Shown: positions 1 through 8,087 of the stretch, one piece after another
Layout: each line of letters begins with the position of its first letter
How positions within the stretch are numbered: position 1 is the stretch's first letter
NCBI GenBank assembly: GCA_030836185.1
Contig: JAURQH010000050.1
Span: 62,001 to 126,000, forward strand
Reading direction: 5' to 3'
DNA length: 64,000 nucleotides
Source of the DNA: Planctomycetota bacterium
Lineage (GTDB): Bacteria; Planctomycetota; Planctomycetia; Planctomycetales; Planctomycetaceae
Translations under genes and position numbers: made by a program
Notes under the pieces: model-generated
Told to the model about the DNA's origin: nothing
The model's input: the letters and a program-made list of their open reading frames with translations, nothing else
Databases searched by the model: none

Positions 1-1272
1 TGTTGTTGCAATTGCCGCATCAATGAAGTTTCGGTCATTCTGAGTCGTAATTTGAATGACAGTAAAATCAGCCAAAGTCCCAACCACGCTATTAGCAGCA
101 AAGGAGCAATTGAAATCGAGTGGACCGGGCTGAATCACAAGATCTCCCACATTGGCTCGCCCCTGATCTCCCAACACATGTGAATTACTCAGAATAAATT
201 TTTGATAACTATCGAGAGTATCTTCGAGGCGACATCCCAGCGTTCCGGTCGCACAAGCGTTGATATCTCGATTCCAGCCAGAAACACCGATCGGAATCGG
301 TCGTTCAAAGACACGTTTCGGGTCGTCAAAACAGTTTCCAGATTCAGGATGAACAGGAAATCCAACCGAACCGAGTGGACCATATGCTCGTACCATGTCC
401 TGAACCAACACTTGGACAGGGACGCCATCCAATTGATTGGGGACCAGCTTTTTCTGAGCAAAGTTCTGGACAAATACTGTCACACCTGCACTACCATCGA
501 GCGCCCAACCAGCTCCCACCGCGTGCACACCTTCTACTCCAAACAGTTTATCCGTCCATTCATTTTTGACGGCGGTTGCTTTGGCGACTTCTTCCTCAGT
601 CGGCACACGAGGCCGCGGAGTGAAGTGGCCACCGCGTGCAGCGGGAGCTCTATTCTCATCAGCGGCAACCGGTTCACCAGCCGCAATGGGATCGGGTTCT
701 GGCTGAATGCTGCTGGTCTCGGAACCTGCTTGATTATCACTCGCGCGAACTCCTCGCATCGGGAACGGCAATCCTGCCTGCTGTTGGCCTTTAGTTTCTG
801 TTTGTGCGATCTTGGATTCTGCTTGAGTGCGTAACTCAAAAACCTTGGCAGTGAGTTCAAACTTGTCGATCGGATCAGACTTCGGCTTCACCAAAGTCTC
901 GAAACGAATCCCTTTACAAGAGAGTGACTGATTAGCCCTCAGAGTTTGCCCCGGCTTCAGAACGGTCAGGAATACCTTGCCGTCTTTCGAAAATCGACCG
1001 TCATGCTTTTTGAGGACAAAACTGTCAACGCCAGTTTTCTCAATCGTTAACAGCAATGGTCCCTGCAGTGGCTCAGCAGACTGATTTTTAAGCGTCAGGT
1101 CCAAACGATATTCGTCGCCACGAGACTCTCGCAGAGGAGCATGATCAATCTGAAGTCGTCCTGTCACTTCTTTTCCACGGTGAAACTCTGGCTCGTCAGC
1201 AAAAGTCGTGCTGACAAGAGCGAGCATCAATCCGAGTGTACTGGCAGAACGCATGATTCTGAGATCAGACAT
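1..1272 (-). CDS. NAL1-like trypsin-fold serine protease, secreted (3' end outside window)
   Basis: An open frame runs from a start near 1272 to the left edge without a stop, giving 424 visible residues. The N-terminus has a hydrophobic export signal (LGLMLALVSTTFA). A domain of about 200 residues follows, then a low-complexity linker. From about residue 260 the pattern resembles bacterial NAL1-like proteases: a VTVFVQNFAQKKLVPNQLDGVPVQV-type segment, ATGTLGCRLE, then ILSNSHVLGDQG with the probable catalytic His near residue 365 (family form SNNHVL). NVGDLVIQPGPLD and NFIDAAIA follow, matching the part that carries the catalytic Asp. The Ser lies outside the window. In-frame ATGs at 1299, 1272 and 1254 are all possible; none has a clear ribosome site, and 1254 would leave a minimal signal peptide. 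The frame was read directly from the sequence; family assignment is from motif memory. Confidence 0.75.
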   Translation of the reverse strand, partial: MSDLRIMRSASTLGLMLALVSTTFADEPEFHRGKEVTGRLQIDHAPLRESRGDEYRLDLTLKNQSAEPLQGPLLLTIEKTGVDSFVLKKHDGRFSKDGKVFLTVLKPGQTLRANQSLSCKGIRFETLVKPKSDPIDKFELTAKVFELRTQAESKIAQTETKGQQQAGLPFPMRGVRASDNQAGSETSSIQPEPDPIAAGEPVAADENRAPAARGGHFTPRPRVPTEEEVAKATAVKNEWTDKLFGVEGVHAVGAGWALDGSAGVTVFVQNFAQKKLVPNQLDGVPVQVLVQDMVRAYGPLGSVGFPVHPESGNCFDDPKRVFERPIPIGVSGWNRDINACATGTLGCRLEDTLDSYQKFILSNSHVLGDQGRANVGDLVIQPGPLDFNCSFAANSVVGTLADFTVIQITTQNDRNFIDAAIATT

Positions 1273-1581
1273 ATCGATATCCACAATATAAAGAAGCATG
1301 AACGACTACGGGTAAAACCCACAAAACAGGTAACTTGGCTAATATACTCTATCTGCTTTACAAATACCCTGACACCGCATCGGATGTCAACTATTTTCAC
1401 TGTGAAGCACACAGCAAGTGGAATTTTCCGATTTTAGGAATTATACCACCTGACTGGAGGGCTCGTTTTCTACATGATTCCTGGTATTCGGACTTTGCGA
1501 ATCGGAAATCCCATCGTGCATAAAAAAGCCCCTGCAAACGCAGAGGCTAGAAACATTCAACGGTCTTCACAGCCTCAAATA
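1273..1581. other. intergenic stretch with one terminator
   Basis: About 300 bases without a convincing gene. It contains the leftward terminator at 1522-1548 and, by position, the promoter of the NAL1-like gene. I see no clear -35/-10 pair. Confidence 0.5.
1522..1548 (-). terminator. intrinsic terminator of the GGQ-rich protein gene
   Basis: On the minus strand AGCCTCTGC and GCAGGGGCT form a 9-bp stem with one G-U pair and a GTTT-type loop, followed by a run of six T. It lies about 35 bases after the stop of the gene at 1582-2511. Confidence 0.85.
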
Positions 1582-2511
1582 TTATTGCCGAAAGCTTTCC
1601 CGACTGTAATAAGGATCGACTTCTTCTTTCTTCCCGGCCTCTTCGGCAGTACGCCGATCATCAGCCTGCTTTTTGGCAAATACAAGAAGTCTTTGAGCGG
1701 TCACCAGATCACTTTGAGTGAAGTAAGAAGTTGTACGACCACCGAAATGAGCTTCTTGTTTGGCGGCCATCTGCTGGAAGCTTAAACCATCAGTCAGGTA
1801 CCAAGCAGCCGCTTGAGCAGCACGCTCGGAAACTTGTCCGGTACCAACGATACTTAAGAGTTCGTACAACGTGTCATTTTTGATCACTTTTTCGGCAGGA
1901 ACCAACGTGTATTTCATGGTTTTGGTAGGAGATTTTTTGCCATGTTCCAGGCAGACACTATTCAGGTTCAAACGGACACGATGCTGAGGAGGAACAGAGA
2001 AAAATCCACCGCCTCCACCTTGTTGACCGAAACCACCACCTTGGCCACCTTGTTGACCACCTTGTTGGCCACCTTGACCGCCACCAACGCCTTGGTTTTG
2101 TCCGCCCTGCTGTCCACCTTGCTGTCCACCTTGCTGACCAAAACCACCTTGACCACCTTGACCACCACCACCGAATTGCTTCAGGTTTTGGACGGCCACA
2201 ATTGTACGAGGAAGTTTGACAGAAACTGGTTTGTCAGATTTGTTCTCGACAAAGATGTATCCGTGATGCTCGTTATGAGGCACGACGAAGGCATCAATAT
2301 CGCCTTCTTCCATCGCCTCAAACAGTTCCACTTTTTCGACCGTAGGATCGAAGCTGGGACGAAGAATGGTTCTAACCCGAGTTGGCTTTCCGTCACGGCT
2401 CTCTTTGTCCGCAGATGTTTCGGCCGCATTCACACTGACAGAAACGATCAGTCCGGCACTGAATACGACGGAAAGTGCCGTCAAAATGTGTCTCGTTTTG
2501 GGAAAACTCAT
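1582..2511 (-). CDS. secreted Gly/Gln-rich repeat protein of unknown function
   Basis: 309 residues. A hydrophobic export signal covers about residues 8-29 (LTALSVVFSAGLIVSVSVNA). Residues 50-110 form a compact segment (VPHNEHHGYIFVENKSDKPV) of the kind seen in beta domains. Residues about 113-172 are almost only Gly and Gln, in GGQ and QQGG units. The C-terminal 130 residues are normal sequence with helices (RAAQAAAWYLTDGLSF) and a charged tail. The GGQ tract is likely a flexible linker between two exported domains. Ribosome site AAAGGA sits 9 bases before the ATG, and a leader hairpin precedes it at 2528-2545. I do not recognise the family; similar exported proteins are common in planctomycetes. 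Confidence 0.8.
   Translation of the reverse strand: MSFPKTRHILTALSVVFSAGLIVSVSVNAAETSADKESRDGKPTRVRTILRPSFDPTVEKVELFEAMEEGDIDAFVVPHNEHHGYIFVENKSDKPVSVKLPRTIVAVQNLKQFGGGGQGGQGGFGQQGGQQGGQQGGQNQGVGGGQGGQQGGQQGGQGGGFGQQGGGGGFFSVPPQHRVRLNLNSVCLEHGKKSPTKTMKYTLVPAEKVIKNDTLYELLSIVGTGQVSERAAQAAAWYLTDGLSFQQMAAKQEAHFGGRTTSYFTQSDLVTAQRLLVFAKKQADDRRTAEEAGKKEEVDPYYSRESFRQ
2010..2172 (-). repeat. in-frame tandem GGQ-coding repeat
   Basis: Short direct repeats built on the unit ccaccttgttgacc (plus strand) occur about ten times with variants. They encode the Gly/Gln tract of the gene at 1582-2511. Such a tract could change length by replication slippage in whole codons. Confidence 0.8.
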
Positions 2512-3106
2512 AGTCTGTGGTCCTTTCGTGAGGGCGAAGCCTCACTCATTCGCTTCGAGTCTACTTGTTCGGAATATTTGGAAAGACGCGAGAATTCACG
2601 TTTTAAACCGAATCCAAAATAGATTGCTAAATGTGCAGTGCCTCTCAGTTCCCTGAAATGCTCTATCAATCATATCGCACATGCTCGCATACTCACAACA
2701 AAAAGTTTACTAACTTGCGTAGTTTTTGCACCTGATCATTAGCAATGCCCCTACCTTAACCGTTACAGATGGAACACTTCAGACAGATCTGAGCGGATCG
2801 AGTTCTTAATTGGTCCGAAATATCGTTCATTCTCGTGAGGGCGAACCAAATTCGCGAATCTCCGTCCGTGGTAGTTTTGGAAATCTGGGGTGTTTTTTCA
2901 GTATCTACAGGTAAACTCCTGTGTCGGGTGCATTTTTTGATGTCTCAATAGAGATTTACCAAGATCTTTGACGATAACATCCCTTGGAGTCACCACGACT
3001 TAGAGCATATGCGACAAAAACATTGCCCCTGGTCGTCAGCTCTGAAGGTGGATTTTTCCGAATCCACCAATCTCGAAACACCCTCCCATCAAATGCACCC
3101 ACGACG
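2512..3106. other. divergent intergenic region
   Basis: Nearly 600 bases between two divergent exported-protein genes with no supportable ORF. It holds a leader hairpin at 2528-2545, a second exact copy of TCGTGAGGGCGAA at 2833-2845 (first at 2526-2538), and a 10-bp palindrome ATTCGCGAAT at 2850-2859. The promoters of both flanking genes must lie here, but I could not fix their positions. Confidence 0.5.
2528..2545 (-). promoter_or_regulatory. 5' leader hairpin before ribosome site
   Basis: On the minus strand GTGAGG-CTTCGC-CCTCAC forms a hairpin ending right before the GAAAGGA ribosome site and ATG of the GGQ-rich gene. A very similar arrangement precedes the ORF starting at 31664. Confidence 0.5.
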
Positions 3107-3856
3107 ATGAACTCTTTGATCTTAAAACGCCTGAGACTCTCCCCCACAGTCCTTCTGATGCTGGCTCTTGTAATGAGTCTTCCCGGTTGTACTTTGCGAA
3201 GTACTCTTTCGGCATGGAAACAAACTCCAAAGACTCAGAGTTTCCAAGTCAATTATGTGATGCAGAATGCCTCCCGGGAGTTGGATCCTTGGTCTTCATT
3301 CTCGGAGCAGGGACTTCAAGCGGCAAGTTGGTCATCAGGCAATTTCACCAGTGCCACGACCCCAAAACCGGTCGAGTTGAAAATTGAGTTCCCTCATCCC
3401 ACCGCCAACACCGAGACCGCTTTGGTGACATTGTCCATTTTTTCTCAACCATTCCCTTCGGAAGAATTCCAACCACAAAAATCACGACGCTGGATGTCCC
3501 GCTTTTGGCCCAGAAAGTCCACAAGCCGAGGGGATACTATTCGCCCTATTCCTGATGAAGTGCTGACGCTGGAATTGTCTCAAGAAGAGTTTGAACAATT
3601 GATGAGTGAATTAGATCGGGAAAAGTATCTGGACGAAAACTCAAAAGAGCTTCCTTCGCAAGTACCGGCATCACTTACGATTTTTCGTGACGAACATGAA
3701 ATCCGCAGTAACCGGGAAGTTGCTCCTCAGTTGAATGAACTGATTCGTAAAACTTACCAGCATGGAACCCAAATTCTGGGAACACATCATGACGCGGGAC
3801 CAAGTGTGCTACAAACATCTGGTCTATCGGCACCGACGCCACTCATTCTCGAGTAA
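3107..3856 (+). CDS. predicted lipoprotein of unknown function
   Basis: 249 residues from the ATG at 3107. The first 28 residues are a lipoprotein signal: basic start (KRLRL), hydrophobic core, lipobox LPGC with the lipidated Cys at position 28. The upstream in-frame ATG at 2984 would add 41 residues without export character and bury the signal, so I reject it. The mature part shows TLELSQEEFEQLMSELDREK and a basic patch SRRWMSRFWPRKSTSRG. No enzyme motif is visible. It ends 7 bases from the convergent DAHP synthase gene. Location is probably the outer or inner membrane, facing the periplasm. Family not recognised. Confidence 0.75.
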   Translation: MNSLILKRLRLSPTVLLMLALVMSLPGCTLRSTLSAWKQTPKTQSFQVNYVMQNASRELDPWSSFSEQGLQAASWSSGNFTSATTPKPVELKIEFPHPTANTETALVTLSIFSQPFPSEEFQPQKSRRWMSRFWPRKSTSRGDTIRPIPDEVLTLELSQEEFEQLMSELDREKYLDENSKELPSQVPASLTIFRDEHEIRSNREVAPQLNELIRKTYQHGTQILGTHHDAGPSVLQTSGLSAPTPLILE

Positions 3857-3863
3857 CACGCGA

Positions 3864-4880
3864 TCAGCCGACTCCCACGTTAATCGCAGAAGCAACCCGC
3901 TTGCACAATTCCATCGTTTCCACAAAGGTGTCTGGATCGAGAGATTGCGCACCATCGCTGAGAGCTTCTGAGGGTTCAGGATGTACTTCAACAATTAGGC
4001 CATCGGCTCCCGCTGCGATTGCTGCCGCACACATTGGTGATACGAGAGACGCCTTTCCTGTTCCATGACTGGGATCGATCACAACAGGCAAATGCGTGCG
4101 TTCATGTAGAAAGGGAATAGACGCGAGAGGCAACGTGAACCGAGTGTGAGATTCGAAAGTGCGAACTCCACGTTCACACAGCGCCACTCGCTGATTACCG
4201 GCATCCAAAATATATTCCGCCGCCAATAAGAATTCATCCATCGTTGCCGACATTCCCCGTTTCAGCAGAATCACTTTATCGGTCTCTCCAACAGCCTGGA
4301 GAAGCTGGTAATTCTGCATGTTACGTGCACCAATTTGTAGCACGTCGGCGTAGTTGGCGACCAAAGCGACATCGGAGGGCGTCATAACTTCCGTGACGAC
4401 TGCCAAACCTGTCTCTTCACGGGCGGCTGCAAGAAGTTTCAAACCCTCTTCTTTTAAGCCTTGGAATGCATAGGGACTCGTCCTCGGCTTGAATGCACCT
4501 CCTCGTAAACCGGTGGCACCAGCCGCCTTGACTCGGCGAGCTGATTCCATAATTTGTGTTTCCGACTCAACTGAGCAAGGCCCTGCAATAACTCCCACAT
4601 GACCTCCTCCCAAGGTCAGGTCATGAGTCTTCAGGACCGTCGGTTCGGACTTCGCTTCGAGACTGGCAATTTTGTAGGGAGCCAGAATCGGAACCACTTT
4701 TTCGACTCCCGGTAAACTCGATAGAGTCTCCTGATGGCCGTTTCGTTCATCGCCAATGGCGGCGACAACAGTCCGTTCATCTCCCACAATGACGTTTGAG
4801 CGTAACCCGAGCGAGTCCACTTTATTCACCACAACCGTCACCATTTCCGAGGTGGCTTCTTTTTTGAGCACAACGATCAT
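3864..4880 (-). CDS. aroF: 3-deoxy-7-phosphoheptulonate (DAHP) synthase, N-terminally regulated type
   Basis: 338 residues from the ATG at 4880; a TTG four codons upstream (4892) is a less likely start. The enzyme joins phosphoenolpyruvate and erythrose 4-phosphate, the first step of the shikimate pathway. Residues 1-70 form the small ferredoxin-like regulatory domain (MIVVLKKEAT, VVAAIGDE) known from feedback-inhibited type I-beta enzymes such as that of Thermotoga. The barrel shows GPCSVES, LRGGAFKPRTSPYAFQG, QIGARNMQN, LLKRGMSAT, VIDPSHGTG and EVHPEP, which include the metal-binding Cys, His and Glu. The upstream region 4904-5120 looks like an aromatic amino acid attenuator, so both transcription and enzyme activity may be controlled by end products. 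The symbol is generic; aroG or aroA might be used elsewhere. Confidence 0.95.
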   Translation of the reverse strand: MIVVLKKEATSEMVTVVVNKVDSLGLRSNVIVGDERTVVAAIGDERNGHQETLSSLPGVEKVVPILAPYKIASLEAKSEPTVLKTHDLTLGGGHVGVIAGPCSVESETQIMESARRVKAAGATGLRGGAFKPRTSPYAFQGLKEEGLKLLAAAREETGLAVVTEVMTPSDVALVANYADVLQIGARNMQNYQLLQAVGETDKVILLKRGMSATMDEFLLAAEYILDAGNQRVALCERGVRTFESHTRFTLPLASIPFLHERTHLPVVIDPSHGTGKASLVSPMCAAAIAAGADGLIVEVHPEPSEALSDGAQSLDPDTFVETMELCKRVASAINVGVG

Positions 4881-4903
4881 ATTTGTTACCAATCTGAATT
4901 CAT

Positions 4904-4966
4904 AAAAAAACCCCAGAAACCATCACCGGTTTCAGGGGAGTTATATCATGTCACTGTCCTGAAACC
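4904..4966 (-). promoter_or_regulatory. candidate transcription attenuator of DAHP synthase
   Basis: Three minus-strand segments are mutually complementary. A (4966-4958) is GGTTTCAGG, B (4938-4928) is CCCCTGAAACC, C (4921-4911) is GGTTTCTGGGG. A pairs perfectly with B over 9 bp (antiterminator). B pairs with C over 11 bp with one mismatch, a 6-base loop and seven T at 4910-4904 (terminator). The two stems exclude each other. Segment A begins one base after the stop codon of the leader ORF. The terminator's T run ends 23 bases before the aroF ATG, too close for another promoter between them. I did not find a fourth segment pairing with A. Confidence 0.75.
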
Positions 4967-4967
4967 A

Positions 4968-5060
4968 TTATTCCATGGAATACCAACCGAAATAGAAAAA
5001 CCCTGCAAAACCGAATTCCGGTTGCGAGAGAATCCATTTGTACAAAGTTGATAAGGCCAT
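4968..5060 (-). CDS. putative aromatic leader peptide of the aroF attenuator
   Basis: 30 codons, ATG at 5060 to TAA at 4968. The peptide starts MALSTLYKWILSQ and ends FGFAGFFYFGWYSME: five Phe, two Tyr and one Trp lie in these last 15 residues, with Tyr7 and Trp9 earlier. The stop is one base before antiterminator segment A. A ribosome reaching the stop would cover A and let the terminator form; a ribosome stalled in the FFYF stretch, about 25 or more bases before A, would leave A free. There is no clear Shine-Dalgarno site before the ATG. The function is inferred from position and composition; a small independent membrane peptide is the main alternative. Confidence 0.65.
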   Translation of the reverse strand: MALSTLYKWILSQPEFGFAGFFYFGWYSME

Positions 5061-5093
5061 GAAGTTCACAATCAATTCAGGGAGATAAGGCAA

Positions 5094-5120
5094 GTATTAC
5101 AGTTCGAACTTGAGCGTCAA
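5094..5120 (-). promoter_or_regulatory. candidate promoter of aroF leader
   Basis: TTGACG (5120-5115) and TAATAC (5099-5094) lie 15 bases apart, a slightly short spacing. It sits just after the stop of the preceding gene and would start transcription near 5087, about 27 bases before the leader ATG, giving a leader of about 180 bases up to the terminator. Confidence 0.5.
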
Positions 5121-5124
5121 TGCT

Positions 5125-5964
5125 TCAGAAATCACTTTGACCCCAATGAACCGTTTCAGGTTCGCTTAATTTGCGAATTCGGATGGAATCGATGGCTCCC
5201 GTTGTCTGAAATGTCGAAAGCCCCAAGGGACATGAGAGTTCCACATCGGGCCGAATCGAAATTTGTGTCCCTTCGATGTCTTCATCGATAATTCGCTCTC
5301 CATCAATCCAGGCAAGAATTCGCTGATCAAGAACCATCAAACGAATTTTGTAAAACTCTCCCTGATTGAACAAGCGAAACGTGGTGGTGTTATTCTCGGA
5401 AGCATCCATTGTATCGAGACTCGATAGGCCGCAAACTCCACCTCCCCACCCCCCCAGAATCAAACTGCAATACGATTCTTTCACCGGGAAGGTGAGACCA
5501 CTGAAAAAATCGGTCCCATCCACTCGAGCCGCTTTGAGTTCCACTTCGTAATTGGATTTTGGTATCTCAGTTTTTCCCGTATAAGTCACTCCGGTCAGAT
5601 AGGCTCCCAATTCCATCACAATTTGTCCGTCTCGGATAGCAACGTCACCTTCACCGCCATACTTGGTCGACTCCCAATTCTGCATCGTTTTCTGATCGAA
5701 CAGACTGACCCATTGAGGTTCAGGAAACGGCGTAGGGCGTTCGGCCTTCAAGGCGGGAACATCAGCAGGTCCAACCAAAGAAACCAATTCGATTTCGTGC
5801 TGATGACTCTGAGTTTCTGTGGCCTGATCGTCGCTAAGCGCGGCCGAGGAATCACTCCCCTGAAAGATCACCCCCCCTGCGATCAAGAGAGTCGCGCAAG
5901 CAAACAGACTTGCAAACAGGCCATGGGAATCGTTTTTTGCAGATTGACGGTCGTCTAAAGTCAT
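5125..5964 (-). CDS. exported DUF1080-like (3-keto-disaccharide hydrolase-like) protein
   Basis: 279 residues from the ATG at 5964; an in-frame TTG at 5994 is less likely. A membrane-spanning or signal segment lies near residues 17-35 (LFASLFACATLLIAGGVIF). From about residue 80 a single jelly-roll domain follows: WVSLFDQKTMQNWE, an opening typical of DUF1080, then GDVAIRDGQIVMELG, SNYEVELKAARVDG, FYKIRLMVLDQRILAWIDGERI and a closing GLSTFQTTGAIDSIRIRKL. Members are common in planctomycetes and thought to act on sugars or bind carbohydrates; no catalytic residues can be assigned here. The candidate aroF promoter begins right after its stop. Confidence 0.75.
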   Translation of the reverse strand: MTLDDRQSAKNDSHGLFASLFACATLLIAGGVIFQGSDSSAALSDDQATETQSHQHEIELVSLVGPADVPALKAERPTPFPEPQWVSLFDQKTMQNWESTKYGGEGDVAIRDGQIVMELGAYLTGVTYTGKTEIPKSNYEVELKAARVDGTDFFSGLTFPVKESYCSLILGGWGGGVCGLSSLDTMDASENNTTTFRLFNQGEFYKIRLMVLDQRILAWIDGERIIDEDIEGTQISIRPDVELSCPLGLSTFQTTGAIDSIRIRKLSEPETVHWGQSDF

Positions 5965-6341
5965 TAAAGTTCGTTTCAAAATGAGGTCTATCAAAACTCA
6001 GAACAGAATGTCTTTCTTCATGCTACAAATGGAATCTCTCCAGATGTATCAGAAAATCATCAAAACTCAGTTTTTCAGCGGGCCATTAACTCTTAAAACC
6101 GGCGAAACAGAGCAGGCTTACGTCAGAATCAGACGAAAATCTCAGAAAACCGGGGGCATCGGGGATTCCCTGACGTATTGTCATGTTGGTTGTGTGTAAA
6201 CCGGACGAGGGAAACGTCTGATTTCTCAGCAGCATCTCATTCAATGCATGGTTATAATGTGAACAGAGTTCCCCCTCATCTCTACCGGTTCCGAATGCCT
6301 CATGTCTTGAGATCCCGGAAGTCACATTCCGATAAAAGTTC
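5965..6341. other. divergent intergenic region, nothing recognised
   Basis: About 375 bases between the leftward DUF1080-like gene and the rightward diguanylate cyclase. I see no tRNA, terminator, clear promoter or supportable small ORF. Confidence 0.5.
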
Positions 6342-8054
6342 ATGAACCCGATAGACTCCTTCATCTTGTTGGCCGCTCATAACGGTTATCTTGTGGCATT
6401 GATGCTCATCTGCCTGATGCAGTATCTGTTGCATGCTGATCGCATGGAACGACTGCGCAAAAAGATGGCGGCGGACTCTCGCAAACTCTTGGGTTTGCAA
6501 AACGAGGTTTCTTCATTGCAAAAAGACCGTGCTCAAATACGGTTTGAACACCAGATTTTCGAAGAGTTCGTTGCGCAATCAAACTTTGATGAAGCGATGA
6601 AATTACTTCTCACCCGATTCATCCCTCGGCCTGCCAAAGGGTTTGGAGCGTGGCTCGAAAAACGGGACGATGTTTTCATCTGGTCACATTTTCGAGGGCT
6701 CTCTTCACAAGAACTCCTTTCGATCCCGCTCTCCAAAGACTGGTTTCGCGAATTTGATCACCGTGAGTTTCAGATTCTTGATGAATCGGATGTCAAACAC
6801 TCCTTCCTTTACAACTACATTCCATCGGCAGACCGTCGGCGTTTGAAACAATTGTTCGTTTTTCCCGTGCGCCACAATCACGAAATTACCGGGTTGTTGA
6901 TTACCACATCGCTTTATCCGGCAGGCATGGCATTGGAACGCAGGCTCTCTCTTGCCTTGAGAATCCTCAACGGCTTAGAGGGCCACTTCCATCACTCTCA
7001 AGAACTTCGACTCCAGCAAAACCAACTGAAAACGACCCGCGAAGTCCTCGAACTTCGCAATATTTCAGATTCCCATAGCAGTTCGGTACGAGAACTGGTT
7101 GATCAATATTTGAGTTGTTTGATTCGCCAGATTGGAATGGATCGTGCCTTCATCGCATTTTCGAGGGAAGAGCATTACCGAGAAGTCCGCAGCATTCAAA
7201 GAGTCGGTATCAAGCCGAACGACCAGCAACGTGAGTCCTGGGACACGGACGAAAAGCATCTGATCAAAATTGCCGCTCATCGTGGACAAAGCATGGTGTT
7301 AGATCCCGATGAACTCGATATCTATGGACTTTCCGAGCCACTCAGGCACGTCATCATCATTCCTCTCACTCCGCGTGAAGGAAGTTACGGCATGATGTGC
7401 CTGATGCGACATCAAACGAAGCCACTCTCTGAAGCCGAACGTCGGCATACCGAATGGGCGGGCGAGTATCTCAGCGAAATTTTACGACGCACACTCGACC
7501 AGGCAACGATGGAAATGCTGGCAACATGCGACTCCTTAACAGGGCTTTTGAATCGTCGCATGTTCGAAGAGAAGTTGGATAGTGAATTGGCCAAAGCTGA
7601 ATCACGGTCAAACTCCTGCTCGCTACTCATGATCGATCTCGACCATTTCAAATCGATCAACGACACTTTCGGACATCAAATGGGAGACGAAGTCCTGCGA
7701 CGTGTTGCCGAAGTCCTCAAAAAGACTCTTGAGGACGCGGAGGAAGTTCCCAAAGTATTGGTGGCTAGATACGGCGGCGAAGAAATGACCGCCATTCTCC
7801 CCAGGCTGGGGACACAGGAAGCCGCACGTGTCGCCGAGAGCGTTCGCAGCAATATTGAATCATTGGAGTTGGAGTTTCGGGGAATCGCTTGCCCCGTCAC
7901 TTCGAGCATCGGAGTTGCGACATACCCCGACCAAGCGACTCGGGCGGAAGAAGTCATCGAGCACGCTGACAAAGCGCTCTACCGGGCCAAAGCGAATGGG
8001 AGGAATCAAGTCTGCTTGTTTTCTCCGGGCGGAGATATCTTACAGGAGAAGTAA
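6342..8054 (+). CDS. membrane diguanylate cyclase with GAF-like sensor region
   Basis: 570 residues. An N-terminal membrane helix (FILLAAHNGYLVALMLICLM, about residues 7-27) leads into a coiled coil (ERLRKKMAADSRKLLGLQNEV). Residues about 60-210 and 235-375 look like two GAF-type sensor modules; the second contains VRELVDQYLSCLIRQIGMD. The GGDEF domain starts at CDSLTGLLNRRMFEEKL (about residue 395), continues with MIDLDHFKSINDTFGHQMGD and has the active-site loop RYGGEEM near residue 478, where the usual final Phe is Met. It should make cyclic di-GMP from GTP at the inner membrane. No EF-hand, EAL or obvious RxxD inhibitory site is seen. The ligand of the sensor modules is unknown. Confidence 0.92.
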   Translation: MNPIDSFILLAAHNGYLVALMLICLMQYLLHADRMERLRKKMAADSRKLLGLQNEVSSLQKDRAQIRFEHQIFEEFVAQSNFDEAMKLLLTRFIPRPAKGFGAWLEKRDDVFIWSHFRGLSSQELLSIPLSKDWFREFDHREFQILDESDVKHSFLYNYIPSADRRRLKQLFVFPVRHNHEITGLLITTSLYPAGMALERRLSLALRILNGLEGHFHHSQELRLQQNQLKTTREVLELRNISDSHSSSVRELVDQYLSCLIRQIGMDRAFIAFSREEHYREVRSIQRVGIKPNDQQRESWDTDEKHLIKIAAHRGQSMVLDPDELDIYGLSEPLRHVIIIPLTPREGSYGMMCLMRHQTKPLSEAERRHTEWAGEYLSEILRRTLDQATMEMLATCDSLTGLLNRRMFEEKLDSELAKAESRSNSCSLLMIDLDHFKSINDTFGHQMGDEVLRRVAEVLKKTLEDAEEVPKVLVARYGGEEMTAILPRLGTQEAARVAESVRSNIESLELEFRGIACPVTSSIGVATYPDQATRAEEVIEHADKALYRAKANGRNQVCLFSPGGDILQEK

Positions 8055-8087
8055 GGACAGGACATACCAGTTCATCTCCAAAAACGT

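Noticed and set aside
202-834. 210-codon rightward open frame
   Set aside because: Antisense to the NAL1-like protease, whose frame has a signal peptide and family motifs; the rightward product is basic and has no recognisable features.
2010-2172. CRISPR-like short repeats
   Set aside because: Units are only about 14 bases, without unique spacers, and encode an in-frame Gly/Gln tract.
1942-2622. 226-codon rightward open frame rich in Thr and Leu
   Set aside because: It is the reverse strand of the GGQ repeats; the TLLTTLL pattern is a by-product of the repeat DNA.
4951-5037. Alternative 28-codon leader ORF with four Phe (contains RFCRVFLFRLVF)
   Set aside because: It overlaps the chosen leader ORF in another frame, has fewer aromatic codons, and its stop lies beyond segment A, so stalling and completion would be less clearly distinguished. 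It stays possible.
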